Assembly (NCBI GenBank): GCA_030386875.1
Contig: CM059560.1
Location: 44,744,757 to 44,808,756, forward strand
DNA length: 64,000 nt
Source: Morinoia aosen
Lineage: Eukaryota > Arthropoda > Malacostraca > Amphipoda > Talitridae
Reading direction: 5' to 3'
Part shown: positions 1 to 13,184 of the stretch, in pieces
How positions within the stretch are numbered: position 1 is the first letter of the stretch
Layout of the letters: each line of letters opens with the position of its first letter
Notes under the pieces: model-generated
What the model was told of the DNA's origin: nothing
The model's database searches: none
The model's input: the letters and a program-made list of their open reading frames with translations, nothing else
Position numbers and translations under genes: made by a program

Positions 1-384
1 GAGATACCTTCTGTACTCCTTTGTGCGCTGTAGAGATACCTTCTGTACTCCTTTGTGCGCTGTAGAGATACCTTCTGTACTCCTTTGTGCGCTGTAGAGA
101 TACCTTCTGTACTCTTTTGTGCGCTGTAGAGATACCTCGTGTACTCCTTTGTACGCTGTAGAGATACCTTCTGTACTCCTTTGTGCGCTGTAGAGATACC
201 TTCTGTACTCCTTTGTGCGCTGTAGAGATACCTTCTGTACTCCTTTGTGCGCTGTAGAGATACCTTCTGTACTCCTTTGTGCGCTGTAGAGATACCTTCT
301 GTACTCCTTTGTGCGCTGTAGAGATACCTTCTGTACTCCTTTGTGCGCTGTAGAGATACCTCGTGTACTCTTTTGTACGCTGTA

Positions 385-1190
385 GAGATACCTTCTGTCC
401 TCCTTTGTACGCTGTAGAGATACCTCGTGTACTCCTTTGTACGTTCTAGAGAAATTTCCTGTACTCCTTTGTGCGCTGTAGAGATACCTTCTGTACTCCT
501 TTGTACGCTGTAGAGATACCTCGTGAACTCCTTTGTACGTTCTAGAGATATTTCCTGTACTCCTTTGTGCGCTGTAAAGATACCTTCTGTACTCCTTTGT
601 GCGCTGTAGAGATACCTTCTGTACTCCTTTGTGCGCTGTACAGATACCTTCTGTACTCCTTTGTGCGCTGTAGAGATACCTTCTGTACTCCTTTGTGCGC
701 TGTAGAGATACCTTCTGTACTCCTTTGTGCGCTGTAGAGATTCCTCGTGTACTCCTTTGTACGCTGTAGAGATACCTTCTGTACTCCTTTGTACGCCGTA
801 GAGATACCTCGTGTACTCCTTTGTGCGCTGTAGAGATACCTTCTGTACTCCTTTGTACGCTGTAGAGATACCTCGTGTACTCCTTTGTACGTTCTAGAGA
901 TATTTCCTGTACTCCTTTGTGCGCTGTAGAGATACCTTCTGTACTCCTTTGTGCGCTGTAGAGATACCTTCTGTACTCCTTTGTGCGCTGTAGAGATACC
1001 TTCTGTACTCCTTTGTGCGCTGTAAAGATACCTTCTGTACTCCTTTGTGCGCTGTAGAGATACCTTCTGTACTCCTTTGTACGCTGTAGATATACCTCGT
1101 GTACTCCTTTGTACGTTCTAGAGATATTTCCTGTACTCCTTTGTGCGCTGTAGAGATACCTTCTGTACTCCTTTGTGCGCTCTAGAGATA
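385..1190. repeat. Partial higher-order copy preceding the 88-unit repeats
   Basis: Rare variants at 571 (unit starting AAGA), 795 (GCCGTA) and 1181 (GCTCTAGAG) recur exactly 2560 bp (80 units) downstream at 3131, 3355 and 3741. Further left, CTGTCC at 395 recurs at 2635, an offset of 2240 bp. The later copy therefore has 10 extra units between those markers, around 2680-3010. To the right the offset changes to 2816 bp by position 1831, so a further 8 units differ between 1181 and 1831. This is a diverged or rearranged neighbour of the next two copies. Confidence 0.8.
577..800. repeat. AAGA-CAGA-GCCG variant module, copy 1
   Basis: Seven units marked by three private variants at fixed spacing: a unit starting AAGA at 577, a unit starting CAGA at 641, and one ending GCCGTA at 795-800. 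A D-type unit with GAGAAATTTCC lies shortly upstream. The same triple recurs five more times in the window. Confidence 0.85.
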
Positions 1191-3136
1191 CCTTCTGTAC
1201 TCCTTTGTGCGCTGTAGAGATACCTTCTGTACTCCTTTGTGCGCTGTAGAGATACCTTCTGTACTCCTTTGTGCGCTGTAGAGATACCTTCCGTACTCCT
1301 TTGTGCGCTGTAGAGATACCTTCTGTACTCCTTTGTGCGCTGTAGAGATACCTTCTGTACTCCTTTGTGCGCTGTAGAGATACCTTCTGTACTCCTTTGT
1401 GCGCTGTAGAGATACCTCGTGTACTCCTTTGTACGTTCTAGAGATATTTCCTGTACTCCTTTGTGCGCTGTAGAGATACCTCGTGTACTCCTTTGTGCGC
1501 TGTAGAGATACCTTCTGTACTCCTTTGTACGCTGTAGAGATACCTCGTGTACGTCTTTGTGCGCTGTAGAGATACCTTCTGTACTCCTTTGTACGCTGTA
1601 GAGATACCTCGTGTGCTCCTTTGTACGTTCTAGAGATATTTCCTGTACTCCTTTGTGCGCTGTAGAGATACCTTCTGTACTCCTTTGTGCGCTGTAGAGA
1701 TACCTTCTGTACTCCTTTGTGCGCTGTAGAGATACCTTCTGTACTCCTTTGTGCGCTGTAGAGATACCTTCTGTACTCCTTTGTGCGCTGTAGAGATACC
1801 TTCTGTACTCCTTTGTGCGCTGTAGAGATACCATCTGTACTCCTTTGTGCGCTGTAGAGATACCTTCTGTTCTCCTTTGTGCGCTGTAGAGATACCTTCT
1901 GTACTCCTTTGTGCGCTGTAGAGATACCTCGTGTACTCCTTTGTACGCTGTAGAGATACCTTCTGTACTCCTTTGTACGCTGTAGAGATACCTCGTGTAC
2001 TCCTTTGTGCGTTCTAGAGATATTTCCTGTACTCCTTTGTGCGCTGTAGAGATACCTTCTTTACTCCTTTGTGCGCTGTAGAGATACCTTCTGTACTCCT
2101 TTGTGCGCTGTAGAGATACCTTCTGTACTCCTTTGTGCGCTGTAGAGATACCTCGTGTACTCCTTTGTGCGCTGAAGAGATACCTTCTGTACTCCTTTGT
2201 GCGCTGTAGAGATACCTTCTGTACTCCTTTGTGCGCTGTAGAGATACCTTCTGTACTCCTTTGTGCGCTGTAGAGATACCTTCTGTACTCCTTTGTGCGC
2301 TGTAGAGATACCTTCTGTACTCCTTTGTGCGCTGTAGAGATACCTTCTGTACTCCTTTGTGCGCTGTAGAGATACCTCGTGTATTCCTTTGTACGCTGTA
2401 GAGATACCTTCTGTACTCCTTTGTGCGCTGTAGAGATACCTTCTGTACTCCTTTGTGCGCTGTAGAGATACCTTCTGTACTCCTTTGTGCGCTGTAGAGA
2501 TACCTTCTGTACTCCTTTGTGCGCTGTAGAGATACCTTCTGTACTCCTTTGTGCGCTGTAGAGATACCTTCTGTACTCCTTTGTGCGCTGTAGAGATACC
2601 TCGTGTACTCCTTTGTACGCTGTAGAGATACCTTCTGTCCTCCTTTGTACGCTGTAGAGATACCTCGTGTACTCCTTTGTACGTTCTAGAGATATTTCCT
2701 GTACTCCTTTGTGCGCTGTAGAAATACCTTCTGTACTCCTTTGTGCGCTGTAGAGATACCTTCCGTACTCCTTTGTGCGCTGTAGAGATACCTTCTGTAC
2801 TCCTTTGTACGCTGTAGAGATACCTTCTGTACTCCTTTGTACGCTGTAGAGATACCTCGTGTACTCCTTTGTACGTTCTAGAGAAATTTCCTATACTCCT
2901 TTGTGCGCTGTAGAGATACCTTCTGTACTCCTTTGTACGCTGTAGAGATACATTCTGTACTCCTTTGTACGCTGTAGAGATACCTCGTGTACTCCTTTGT
3001 ACGTTCTAGAGAAATTTCCTGTACTCCTTTGTGCGCTGTAGAAATACCTTCTGTACTCCTTTGTACGCTGTAGAGATACCTCGTGTACTCCTTTGTACGT
3101 TCTAGAGATATTTCCTGTACTCCTTTGTGCGCTGTA

Positions 3137-3360
3137 AAGATACCTTCTGTACTCCTTTGTGCGCTGTAGAGATACCTTCTGTACTCCTTTGTGCGCTGTA
3201 CAGATACCTTCTGTACTCCTTTGTGCGCTGTAGAGATACCTTCTGTACTCCTTTGTGCGCTGTAGAGATACCTTCTGTACTCCTTTGTGCGCTGTAGAGA
3301 TACCTCGTGTACTCCTTTGTACGCTGTAGAGATACCTTCTGTACTCCTTTGTACGCCGTA
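3137..3360. repeat. AAGA-CAGA-GCCG variant module, copy 2
   Basis: AAGA at 3137, CAGA one A unit later, and GCCGTA at 3355, with the same 224-bp span as the first copy. It lies inside copy 1 of the 88-unit repeat. Confidence 0.85.
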
Positions 3361-4032
3361 GAGATACCTCGTGTACTCCTTTGTGCGCTGTAGAGATACC
3401 TTTTGTACTCCTTTGTACGCTGTAGAGATACCTCGTGTACTCCTTTGTTCGTTCTAGAGATATTTCCTGTACTCCTTTGTGCGCTGTAGAGATACCTTCT
3501 GTACTCCTTTGTGCGCTGTAGAGATACCTTCTGTACTCCTTTGTGCGCTGTAGAGATACCTTCTGTACTCCTTTGTGCGCTGTAGAGATACCTTCTGTAC
3601 TCCTTTGTGCGCTGTAGAGATACCTTCTGTACTCCTTTGTACGCTGTAGAGATACCTCGTGTACTCCTTTGTACGTTCTAGAGATATTTCCTGTACTCCT
3701 TTGTGCGCTGTAGAGATACCTTCTGTACTCCTTTGTGCGCTCTAGAGATACCTTCTGTACTCCTTTGTGCGCTGTAGAGATACCTTCTGTACTCCTTTGT
3801 ACGCTGTAGAGATACCTTCTGTACTCCTTTGTGCGCTGTAGAGATACCTTCTGTACTCCTTTGTACGCTGTAGAGATACCTCGTGTACTCCTTTGTACGT
3901 TCTAGAGATATTTCCTGTACTCCTTTGTGCGCTGTAGAGATACCTTCTGTACTCCTTTGTGCGCTGTAGAGACACCTTCTGTACTCCTTTGTGCGCTGTA
4001 GAGATACCTTCTGTACTCCTTTGTGCGCTGTA

Positions 4033-4064
4033 GAGATACCTTCTGTACTCCTTTGTACCCTGCA
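4033..4064. repeat. CTGCAG-bearing unit 1
   Basis: A unit ending ACCCTGCA, which makes CTGCAG (PstI) at 4060 with the next unit. It lies three units after a GAGACACC unit. No GCGCGGTA unit follows at the usual distance. Confidence 0.9.
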
Positions 4065-5952
4065 GAGATACCTTCTGTACTCCTTTGTGCGCTGTAGAGA
4101 TACCTTCTGTACTCCTTTGTACGCTGAAGAGATACCTCGTGTACTCCTTTGTACGTTCTAGAGATATTTCCTGTACTCCTTTGTGCGCTGTAGAGATACC
4201 TTCTGTACTCCTTTGTGCGCTGTAGAGATACCTTCTGTACTCCTTTGTGCGCTGTAGAGATACCTTCTGTACTCCTTTGTACGCTGTAGAGATACCTTCT
4301 GTACTCCTTTGTGCGCTGTAGAGATACCTTCTGTACTCCTTTGTACGCTGTAGAGATACCTCGTGTACTCCTTTGTACGTTCTAGAGATATTTCCTGTAC
4401 TCCTTTGTGCGCTGTAGAGATACCTTCTGTACTCCTTTGTGCGCTGTAGAGATACCTTCTGTACTCCTTTGTGCGCTGTAGAGATACCTTCTGTACTCCT
4501 TTGTGCGCTGTAGAGATACCTTCTGTACTCCTTTGTGCGCTGTAGAGATACCTTCTGTACTCCTTTGTGCGCTGTAGAGATACCTTCTGTACTCCTTTGT
4601 GCGCTGTAGAGATACCTTCTGTACTCCTTTGTGCGCTGTAGAGATACCATCTGTACTCCTTTGTGCGCTGGAGAGATACCTTCTGTACTCCTTTGTGCGC
4701 TGTAGAGATACCTTCTGTACTCCTTTGTGCGCTGTAGAGATACCTCGTGTACTCCTTTGTACGCTGTAGAGATACCTTCTGTACTCCTTTGTACGCTGTA
4801 GAGATACCTCGTGTACTCCTTTGTGCGTTCTAGAGATATTTCCTGTACTCCTTTGTGCGCTGTAGAGATACCTTCTTTACTCCTTTGTGCGCTGTAGAGA
4901 TACCTTCTGTACTCCTTTGTGCGCTGTAGAGATACCTTCTGTACTCCTTTGTGCGCTGTAGAGATACCTCGTGTACTCCTTTGTGCGCTGAAGAGATACC
5001 TTCTGTACTCCTTTGTGCGCTGTAGAGATACCTTCTGTACTCCTTTGTGCGCTGTAGAGATACCTTCTGTACTCCTTTGTGCGCTGTAGAGATACCTTCT
5101 GTACTCCTTTGTGCGCTGTAGAGATACCTTCTGTACTCCTTTGTGCGCTGTAGAGATTCCTTCTGTACTCCTTTGTGCGCTGTAGAGATACCTCGTGTAC
5201 TCCTTTGTACGCTGTAGAGATACCTTCTGTACTCCTTTGTGCGCTGTAGAGATACCTTCTGTACTCCTTTGTGCGCTGTAGAGATACCTTCTGTACTCCT
5301 TTGTGCGCTGTAGAGATACCTTCTGTACTCCTTTGTGCGCTGTAGAGATACCTTCTGTACTCCTTTGTGCGCTGTAGAGATACCTTCTGTACTCCTTTGT
5401 GCGCTGTAGAGATACCTCGTGTACTCCTTTGTACGCTGTAGAGATACCTTCTGTCCTCCTTTGTACGCTGTAGAGATACCTCGTGTACTCCTTTGTACGT
5501 TCTAGAGATATTTCCTGTACTCCTTTGTGCGCTGTAGAAATACCTTCTGTACTCCTTTGTGCGCTGTAGAGATACCTTCCGTACTCCTTTGTGCGCTGTA
5601 GAGATACCTTCTGTACTCCTTTGTACGCTGTAGAGATACCTTCTGTACTCCTTTGTACGCTGTAGAGATACCTCGTGTACTCCTTTGTACGTTCTAGAGA
5701 AATTTCCTGTACTCCTTTGTGCGCTGTAGAGATACCTTCTGTACTCCTTTGTACGCTGTAGAGATACCTTCTGTACTCCTTTGTACGCTGTAGAGATACC
5801 TCGTGTACTCCTTTGTACGTTCTAGAGAAATTTCCTGTACTCCTTTGTGCGCTGTAGAGATACCTTCTGTACTCCTTTGTACGCTGTAGAGATACCTCGT
5901 GTACTCCTTTGTACGTTCTAGAGATATTTCCTGTACTCCTTTGTGCGCTGTA

Positions 5953-6176
5953 AAGATACCTTCTGTACTCCTTTGTGCGCTGTAGAGATACCTTCTGTAC
6001 TCCTTTGTGCGCTGTACAGATACCTTCTGTACTCCTTTGTGCGCTGTAGAGATACCTTCTGTACTCCTTTGTGCGCTGTAGAGATACCTTCTGTACTCCT
6101 TTGTGCGCTGTAGAGATACCTCGTGTACTCCTTTGTACGCTGTAGAGATACCTTCTGTACTCCTTTGTACGCCGTA
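5953..6176. repeat. AAGA-CAGA-GCCG variant module, copy 3
   Basis: Same triple at the same spacing, with GCCGTA at 6171. It is 88 units after copy 2 and belongs to the tandem 88-unit repeat. Confidence 0.85.
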
Positions 6177-6848
6177 GAGATACCTCGTGTACTCCTTTGT
6201 GCGCTGTAGAGATACCTTCTGTACTCCTTTGTACGCTGTAGAGATACCTCGTGTACTCCTTTGTACGTTCTAGAGATATTTCCTGTACTCCTTTGTGCGC
6301 TGTAGAGATACCTTCTGTACTCCTTTGTGCGCTGTAGAGATACCTTCTGTACTCCTTTGTGCGCTGTAGAGATACCTTCTGTACTCCTTTGTGCGCTGTA
6401 GAGATACCTTCTGTACTACTTTGTGCGCTGTAGAGATACCTTCTGTACTCCTTTGTACGCTGTATAGATACCTCGTATACTCCTTTGTACGTTCTAGAGA
6501 TATTTCCTGTACTCCTTTGTGCGCTGTAGAGATACCTTCTGTACTCCTTTGTGCGCTCTAGAGATACCTTCTGTACTCCTTTGTGCGCTGTAGAGATACC
6601 TTCTGTACTCCTTTGTACGCTGTAGAGATACCTTCTGTACTCCTTTGTGCGCTGTAGAGATACCTTCTGTACTCCTTTGTACGCTGTAGAGATACCTCGT
6701 GTACTCCTTTGTACGTTCTAGAGATATTTCCTGTACTCCTTTTTGCGCTGTAGAGATACCTTCTGTACTCCTTTGTGCGCTGTAGAGACACCTTCTGTAC
6801 TCCTTTGTGCGCTGTAGAGATACCTTCTGTACTCCTTTGTGCGCTGTA

Positions 6849-6880
6849 GAGATACCTTCTGTACTCCTTTGTACCCTGCA
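6849..6880. repeat. CTGCAG-bearing unit 2
   Basis: CTGCAG at 6876. The associated GCGCGGTA unit follows at 7292, 416 bp away, one unit closer than in the other seven linked copies. Confidence 0.9.
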
Positions 6881-8608
6881 GAGATACCTTCTATACTCCT
6901 TTGTGCGCTGTAGAGATACCTTCTGTACTCCTTTGTACGTTGTAGAGATACCTCGTGTACTCCTTTGTACGTTCTAGAGATATTTCCTGTACTCCTTTGT
7001 GCGCTGTAGAGATACCTTCTGTACTCCTTTGTGCGCTGTAGAGATACCTTCTGTACTCCTTTGTGCGCTGTAGAGATACCTTCTGTACTCCTTTGTACGC
7101 TGTAGAGATACCTTCTGTACTCCTTTGTGCGCTGTAGAGATACCTTCTGTACTCCTTTGTACGCTGTAGAGATACCTCGTGTACTCCTTTGTACGTTCTA
7201 GAGATATTTCCTGTACTCCTTTGTGCGCTGTAGAGATACCTCCTGTACTCCTTTGTGCGCTGTAGAGATACCTTCTGTACTCCTTTGTGCGCGGTAGAGA
7301 TACCTTCTGTAATCCTTTGTGCGCTGTAGAGATACCTTCTGTACTTCTTTGTGCGCTGTAGAGATACCTCGTGTACTCCTTTGTACGCTGTAGAGATACC
7401 TTCTGTACTCCTTTGTACGCTGTAGAGATACCTCGTGTACTCCTTTGTGCGCTGTAGAGATACCTTCTGTACTCCTTTGTACGCTGTAGAGATACCTCGT
7501 GTACTCCTTTGTACGTTCTAGAGATATTTCCTGTACTCCTTTGTGCGCTGTAGAGATACCTTCTGTACTCCTTTGTGCGCTGTAGAGATACCTTCTGTAC
7601 TCCTTTGTGCGCTGTAGAGATACCTTCTGTACTCCTTTGTGCGCTGTAGAGATACCTTCTGTACTCCTTTGTGCGCTGTAGAGATACCTTCTGTACTCCT
7701 TTGTGCGCTGTAGAGATACCTTCTGTACTCCTTTGTGCGCTGTAGAGATACCTTCTGTACTCCTTTGTGCGCTGTAGAGATACCTTCTGTACTCCTTTGT
7801 GCGCTGTGGAGATACCTCGTGTACTCCTTTGTACGCTGTAGAGATACCTTCTGTACTCCTTTGTACGTTCTAGAGATATTTCCTGTACTCCTTTGTGCGC
7901 TGTAGAGATACCTTCTGTACTCCTTTGTGCGCTGTAGAGATACCTTCTGTACTCCTTTGTGCGCTGTAGAGATACCTACTGTACTCCTTTGTGCGCTGTA
8001 GAGATACCTTCTGTACTCCTTTGTTCGCTGTAGAGATACCTTCTGTACTCCTTTGTGCGCTGTAGAGATACCTTCTGTACTCCTTTGTGCGCTGTAGAGA
8101 TACCTTCTGTACTCCTTTGTACGCTGTAGAGATACCTTCTGTACTCCTTTGTGCGCTGTAGAGATACCTTCTGTACTCCTTTGTACGCTGTAGAGATACC
8201 TCGTGTACTCCTTTGTACGTTCTAGAGATATTTCCTGTACTCCTTTGTGCGCTGTAGAGATACCTTCTGTACTCCTTTGTGCGCTGTAGAGATACCTTCT
8301 GTACTCCTTTGTGCGCTGTAGAGATACCTTCTGTACTCCTTTGTACGCTGTAGAGATACCTTCTGTACTCCTTTGTGCGCTGTAGAGATACCTTCTGTAC
8401 TCATTTGTGCGCTGTAGAGATACCTTCTGTTCTCCTTTGTACGCTGTAGAGATACCTCGTGTACTCCTTTGTACGTTCTAGAGATATTTCCTGTACTCCT
8501 TTGTGCGCTGTAGAGATACCTTCTGTACTCCTTTGTGCGCTGTAGAGACACCTTCTGTACTCCTTTGTGCGCTGTAGAGATACCTTCTGTACTCCTTTGT
8601 GCGCTGTA

Positions 8609-8640
8609 GAGATACCTTCTGTACTCCTTTGTACCCTGCA
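8609..8640. repeat. CTGCAG-bearing unit 3
   Basis: CTGCAG at 8636; linked GCGCGGTA at 9084, 448 bp downstream, followed by the TGTAATCC unit. Confidence 0.9.
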
Positions 8641-9952
8641 GAGATACCTTCTGTACTCCTTTGTGCGCTGTAGAGATACCTTCTGTACTCCTTTGTACGC
8701 TGTAGAGATACCTCGTGTACTCCTTTGTACGTTCTAGAGATATTTCCTGTACTCCTTCGTGCGCTGTAGAGATACCTTCTGTACTCCTTTGTGCGCTGTA
8801 GAGATACCTTCTGTACTCCTTTGTGCGCTGTAGAGATACCTTCTGTACTCCTTTGTACGCTGTAGAGATTCCTTCTGTACTCCTTTGTGCGCTGTAGAGA
8901 TACCTTCTGTACTCCTTTGTACGCTGTAGAGATACCTCGTGTACTCCTTTGTACGTTCTAGAGATATTTCCTGTACTCCTTTGTGCGCAGTAGAGATACC
9001 TTCTGTACTCCTTTGTGCGCTGTAGAGATACCTTCTGTACTCCTTTGTGCGCTGTAGAGATACCTTCTGTACTCCTTTGTGCGCGGTAGAGATACCTTCT
9101 GTAATCCTTTGTGCGCTGTAGAGATACCTTCTGTACTTCTTTGTGCGCTGTAGAGATACCTCGTGTACTCCTTTGTACGCTGTAGAGATACCTTCTGTAC
9201 TCCTTTGTACGCTGTAGAGAGACCTCGTGTACTCCTTTGTGCGCTGTAGAGATACCTTCTGTACTCCTTTGTACGCTGTAGAGATACCTCGTGTACTCCT
9301 TTGTACGTTCTAGAGATATTTCCTGTACTCCTTTGTGCGCTGTAGAGATACCTTCTGTACTCCTTTGTGCGCTGTAGAGATACCTTCTGTACTCCTTTGT
9401 GCGCTGTAGAGATACCTTCTGTACTCCTTTGTGCGCTGTAGAGATACCTTCTGTACTCCTTTGTGCGCTGTAGAGATACCTTCTGTACTCCTTTGTGCGC
9501 TGTAGAGATACCTTCTGTACTCCTTTGTGCGCTGTAGAGATACCTTCTGTACTCCTTTGTGCGCTGTAGAGATACCTTCTGTACTCCTTTGTGCGCTGTG
9601 GAGATACCTCGTGTACTCCTTTGTACGCTGTAGAGATACCTTCTGTACTCCTTTGTACGTTCTAGAGATATTTCCTGTACTCCTTTGTGCGCTGTAGAGA
9701 TACCTTCTGTACTCCTTTGTGCGCTGTAGAGATACCTTCTGTACTCCTTTGTGCGCTGTAGAGATACCTACTGTACTCCTTTGTGCGCTGTAGAGATACC
9801 TTCTGTACTCCTTTGTGCGCTGTAGAGATACCTTCTGTACTCCTTTGTGCGCTGTAGAGATACCTTCTGTACTCCTTTGTGCGCTGTAGAGATACCTTCT
9901 GTACTCCTTTGTACGCTGTAGAGATACCTTCTGTACTCCTTTGTGCGCTGTA

Positions 9953-12900
9953 GAGATACCTTCTGTACTCCTTTGTACGCTGTAGAGATACCTCGTGTAC
10001 TCCTTTGTACGTTCTAGAGATATTTCCTGTACTCCTTTGTGCGCTGTAGAGATACCTTCTGTACTCCTTTGTGCGCTGTAGAGATACCTTCTGTACTCCT
10101 TTGTGCGCTGTAGAGATACCTTCTGTACTCCTTTGTACGCTGTAGAGATACCTTCTGTACTCCTTTGTGCGCTGTAGAGATACCTTCTGTACTCCTTTGT
10201 ACGCTGTAGAGATACCTTCTGTACTCCTTTGTGCGCTGTAGAGATACCTTCTGTACTCCATTGTGCGCTGTAGAGGTACCTTCTGTACTCCTTTGTGCGC
10301 TGTAGAGATACCTTCTGTACTCCTTTGTACGTTCTAGAGATATTTCCTGTACTCCTTTGTGCGCTGTAGAGATACCTTCTGTACTCCTTTGTACGCTGTA
10401 GAGATACCTCGTGTACTCCTTTGTACGTTCTAGAGATATTTCCTGTACTCCTTTGTGCGCTGTAGAGATACCTTCTGTACTCCTTTGTGCGCTGTAGAGA
10501 TACCTTCTGTGCTCCTTTGTACGCTGTAGAGATACCTCGTGTACTCCTTTGTACGTTCTAGAGATATTTCCTGTACTCCTTTGTGCGCTGTAGAGATACC
10601 TTCTGTACTCCTTTGTGCGCTGTAGAGACACCTTCTGTACTCCTTTGTGCGCTGTAGAGATACCTTCTGTACTCCTTTGTGCGCTGTAGAGATACCTTCT
10701 GTACTCCTTTGTACCCTGCAGAGATACCTTCTGTACTCCTTTGTGCGCTGTAGAGATACCTTCTGTACTCCTTTGTACGCTGTAGAGATACCTCGTGTAC
10801 TCCTTTGTACGTTCTAGAGATATTTCCTGTACTCCTTCGTGCGCTGTAGAGATACCTTCTGTACTCCTTTGTGCGCTGTAGAGATACCTTCTGTACTCCT
10901 TTGTGCGCTGTAGAGATACCTTCTGCACTCCTTTGTACGCTGTAGAGATACCTTCTGTACTCCTTTGTGCGCTGTAGAGATACCTTCTGTACTCCTTTGT
11001 ACGCTGTAGAGATACCTCGTGTACTCCTTTGTACGTTCTAGAGATATTTCCTGTACTCCTTTGTGCGCTGTAGAGATACCTTCTGTACTCCTTTGTGCGC
11101 TGTAGAGATACCTTCTGTACTCCTTTGTGCGCTGTAGAGATACCTTCTGTACTCCTTTGTGCGCGGTAGAGTTACCTTCTGTAATCCTTTGTGCGCTCTA
11201 GAGATACCTTCTGTACTTCTTTGTGCGCTGTGGAGATACCTCGTGTACTCCTTTGTACGCTGTAGAGATACCTTCTGTACTCCTTTGTACGCTGTAGAGA
11301 TACCTCGTGTACTCCTTTGTGCGCTGTAGAGATACCTTATGTACTCCTTTGTACGCTGTAGAGATACCTCGTGTACTCCTTTGTACGTTCTAGAGATATT
11401 TCCTGTACTCCTTTGTGCGCTGTAGAGATACCTTCTGTACTCCTTTGTGCGCTGTAGAGATACCTTCTGTACTCCTTTGTGCGCTGTAGAGATACCTTCT
11501 GTACTCCTTTGTGCGCTGTAGAGATACCTTCTGTACTCCTTTGTGCGCTGTAGAGATACCTTCTGTACTCCTTTGTGCGCTGTAGAGATACCTTCTGTAC
11601 TCCTTTGTGCGCTGTAGAGATACCTTCTGTACTCCTTTGTGCGCTGTAGAGATACCTTCTGTACTCCTTTGTGCGCTGTAGAGATACCTTCTGTACTCCT
11701 TTGTGCGCTGTAGAGATACCTCGTGTACTCCTTTGTACGCTGTAGAGATACCTTCTGTACTCCTTTGTACGTTCTAGAGATATTTCCTGTACTCCTTTGT
11801 GCGCTGTAGAGATACCTTCTGTACTCCTTTGTGCGCTGTAGAGATACCTTCTGTACTCCTTTGTGCGCTGTAGAGATACCTACTGTACTCCTTTGTGCGC
11901 TGTAGAGATACCTTCTGTACTCCTTTGTGCGCTGTAGAGATACCTTCTGTACTCCTTTGTGCGCTGTAGAGATACCTTCTGTACTCCTTTGTGCGCTGTA
12001 GAGATACCTTCTGTACTCCTTTGTACGCTGTAGAGATACCTTCTGTACTCCTTTGTGCGCTGTAGAGATACCTTCTGTACTCCTTTGTACGCTGTAGAGA
12101 TACCTCGTGTACTCCTTTGTACGTTCTAGAGATATTTCCTGTACTCCTTTGTGCGCTGTAGAGATACCTTCTGTACTCCTTTGTGCGCTGTAGAGATACC
12201 TTCTGTACTCTTTTGTGCGCTGTAGAGATACCTTCTGTACTCCTTTGTACGCTGTAGAGATACCTTCTGTACTCCTTTGTGCGCTGTAGAGATACCTTCT
12301 GTACTCATTTGTGCGCTGTAGAGATACCTTCTGCACTCCTTTGTACGCTGTAGAGATACCTCGTGTACTCCTTTGTACGTTCTAGAGATATTTCCTGTAC
12401 TCCTTTGTGCGCTGTAGAGATACCTTCTGTACTCCTTTGTGCGCTGTAGAGATACCTTCTGTACTCCTTTGTGCGCTGTAGAGATACCTTCTGTACTCCT
12501 TTGTACGCTGTAGAGATACCTTCTGTACTCCTTTGTGCGCTGTAGAGATACCTTCTGTACTCCTTTGTACGCTGTAGAGATACCTTCTGTACTCCTTTGT
12601 GCGCTGTAGAGATACCTTCTGTACTCCATTGTGCGCTGTAGAGGTACCTTCTGTACTCCTTTGTGCGCTGTAGAGATACCTTCTGTACTCCTTTGTACGT
12701 TCTAGAGATATTTCCTGTACTCCTTTGTGCGCTGTAGAGATACCTTCTGTACTCCTTTGTACGCTCTAGAGATACCTCGTGTACTCCTTTGTACGTTCTA
12801 GAGATATTTCCTGTACTCCTTTGTGCGCTGTAGAGATACCTTCTGTACTCCTAGGTGCGCTGTAGAGATACCTTCTGTACTCCTTTGTGCGCTGTAGAGA

Positions 12901-13184
12901 TACCTTCTGTACTCCTTTGTACGCCTTAGAGATACCTCGTGTACTCCTTTGTACGTTCTAGAGATATTTCCTGTACTCCTTTGTGCGCTGTAGAGATACC
13001 TTCTGTACTCGTTTGTGCGCTGTAGAGATACCTTCTGTACTCCTTTGTGCGCTGTAGAGATACTTTCTGTACTCCTTTGTACGCTGTGGAGATACCTTCT
13101 GTACTCCTTTGTGCGCTGTAGAGATACCTTCTGTACTCCTTTGTACGCTGTAGAGATACCTCGTGTACTCCTTTGTACGTTCTA
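9953..13184. repeat. Alpha block, left part (101 units)
   Basis: Rare variants here recur exactly 21600 bp (675 units) downstream: CTCCATT 10260/31860, CTGCAG 10716/32316, GCGCGGTA 11164/32764, CCTACTG near 11881/33481, CTCCATT 12628/34228, CTAGGTG 12853/34453, TACTTTCTG near 13061/34661 and TCTAGAAATA 13181/34781. Some substitutions are private to one copy. The left edge is set by the change to a different unit order just before 9950. Confidence 0.86.
10689..10720. repeat. CTGCAG-bearing unit 4
   Basis: CTGCAG at 10716; linked GCGCGGTA at 11164 (448 bp). It corresponds to the copy at 32316, 21600 bp away. Confidence 0.9.

Larger units (their letters stand above)
1825..4640. repeat. 88-unit higher-order repeat, copy 1
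   Basis: An ordered set of private variants is repeated 2816 bp later: CCATCTG 1831/4647, GTGCGTTCTAG near 2008/4824, CTTTACTCC 2061/4877, GCTGAAGAG 2171/4987, CTGTCC 2635/5451, unit-start AAGA 3137/5953, GCCGTA 3355/6171, GCTCTAGAG 3741/6557 and CTGCAG 4060/6876. Many independent rare variants at one constant offset show a block duplication, not chance similarity of satellite units. Confidence 0.88.
4641..7232. repeat. 88-unit higher-order repeat, copy 2 (right end truncated)
   Basis: Tandem copy of 1825-4640 at an offset of 2816 bp. It carries a few private changes, such as CTATAC near 6890 and GTTGTAGAG near 6940. Correspondence fails by about 7290, where a GCGCGGTA unit appears that the first copy lacks at the matching place, so the last six or so units of the period are replaced by a different module. 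Confidence 0.85.

Noticed and set aside
11038..12336. Longest minus-strand reading frame (432 codons)
   Set aside because: It is a pure 32-residue period produced by satellite units, starts at a chance ATG, and ends at a C'-D TAG. No domain, unique sequence or codon bias sets it apart.
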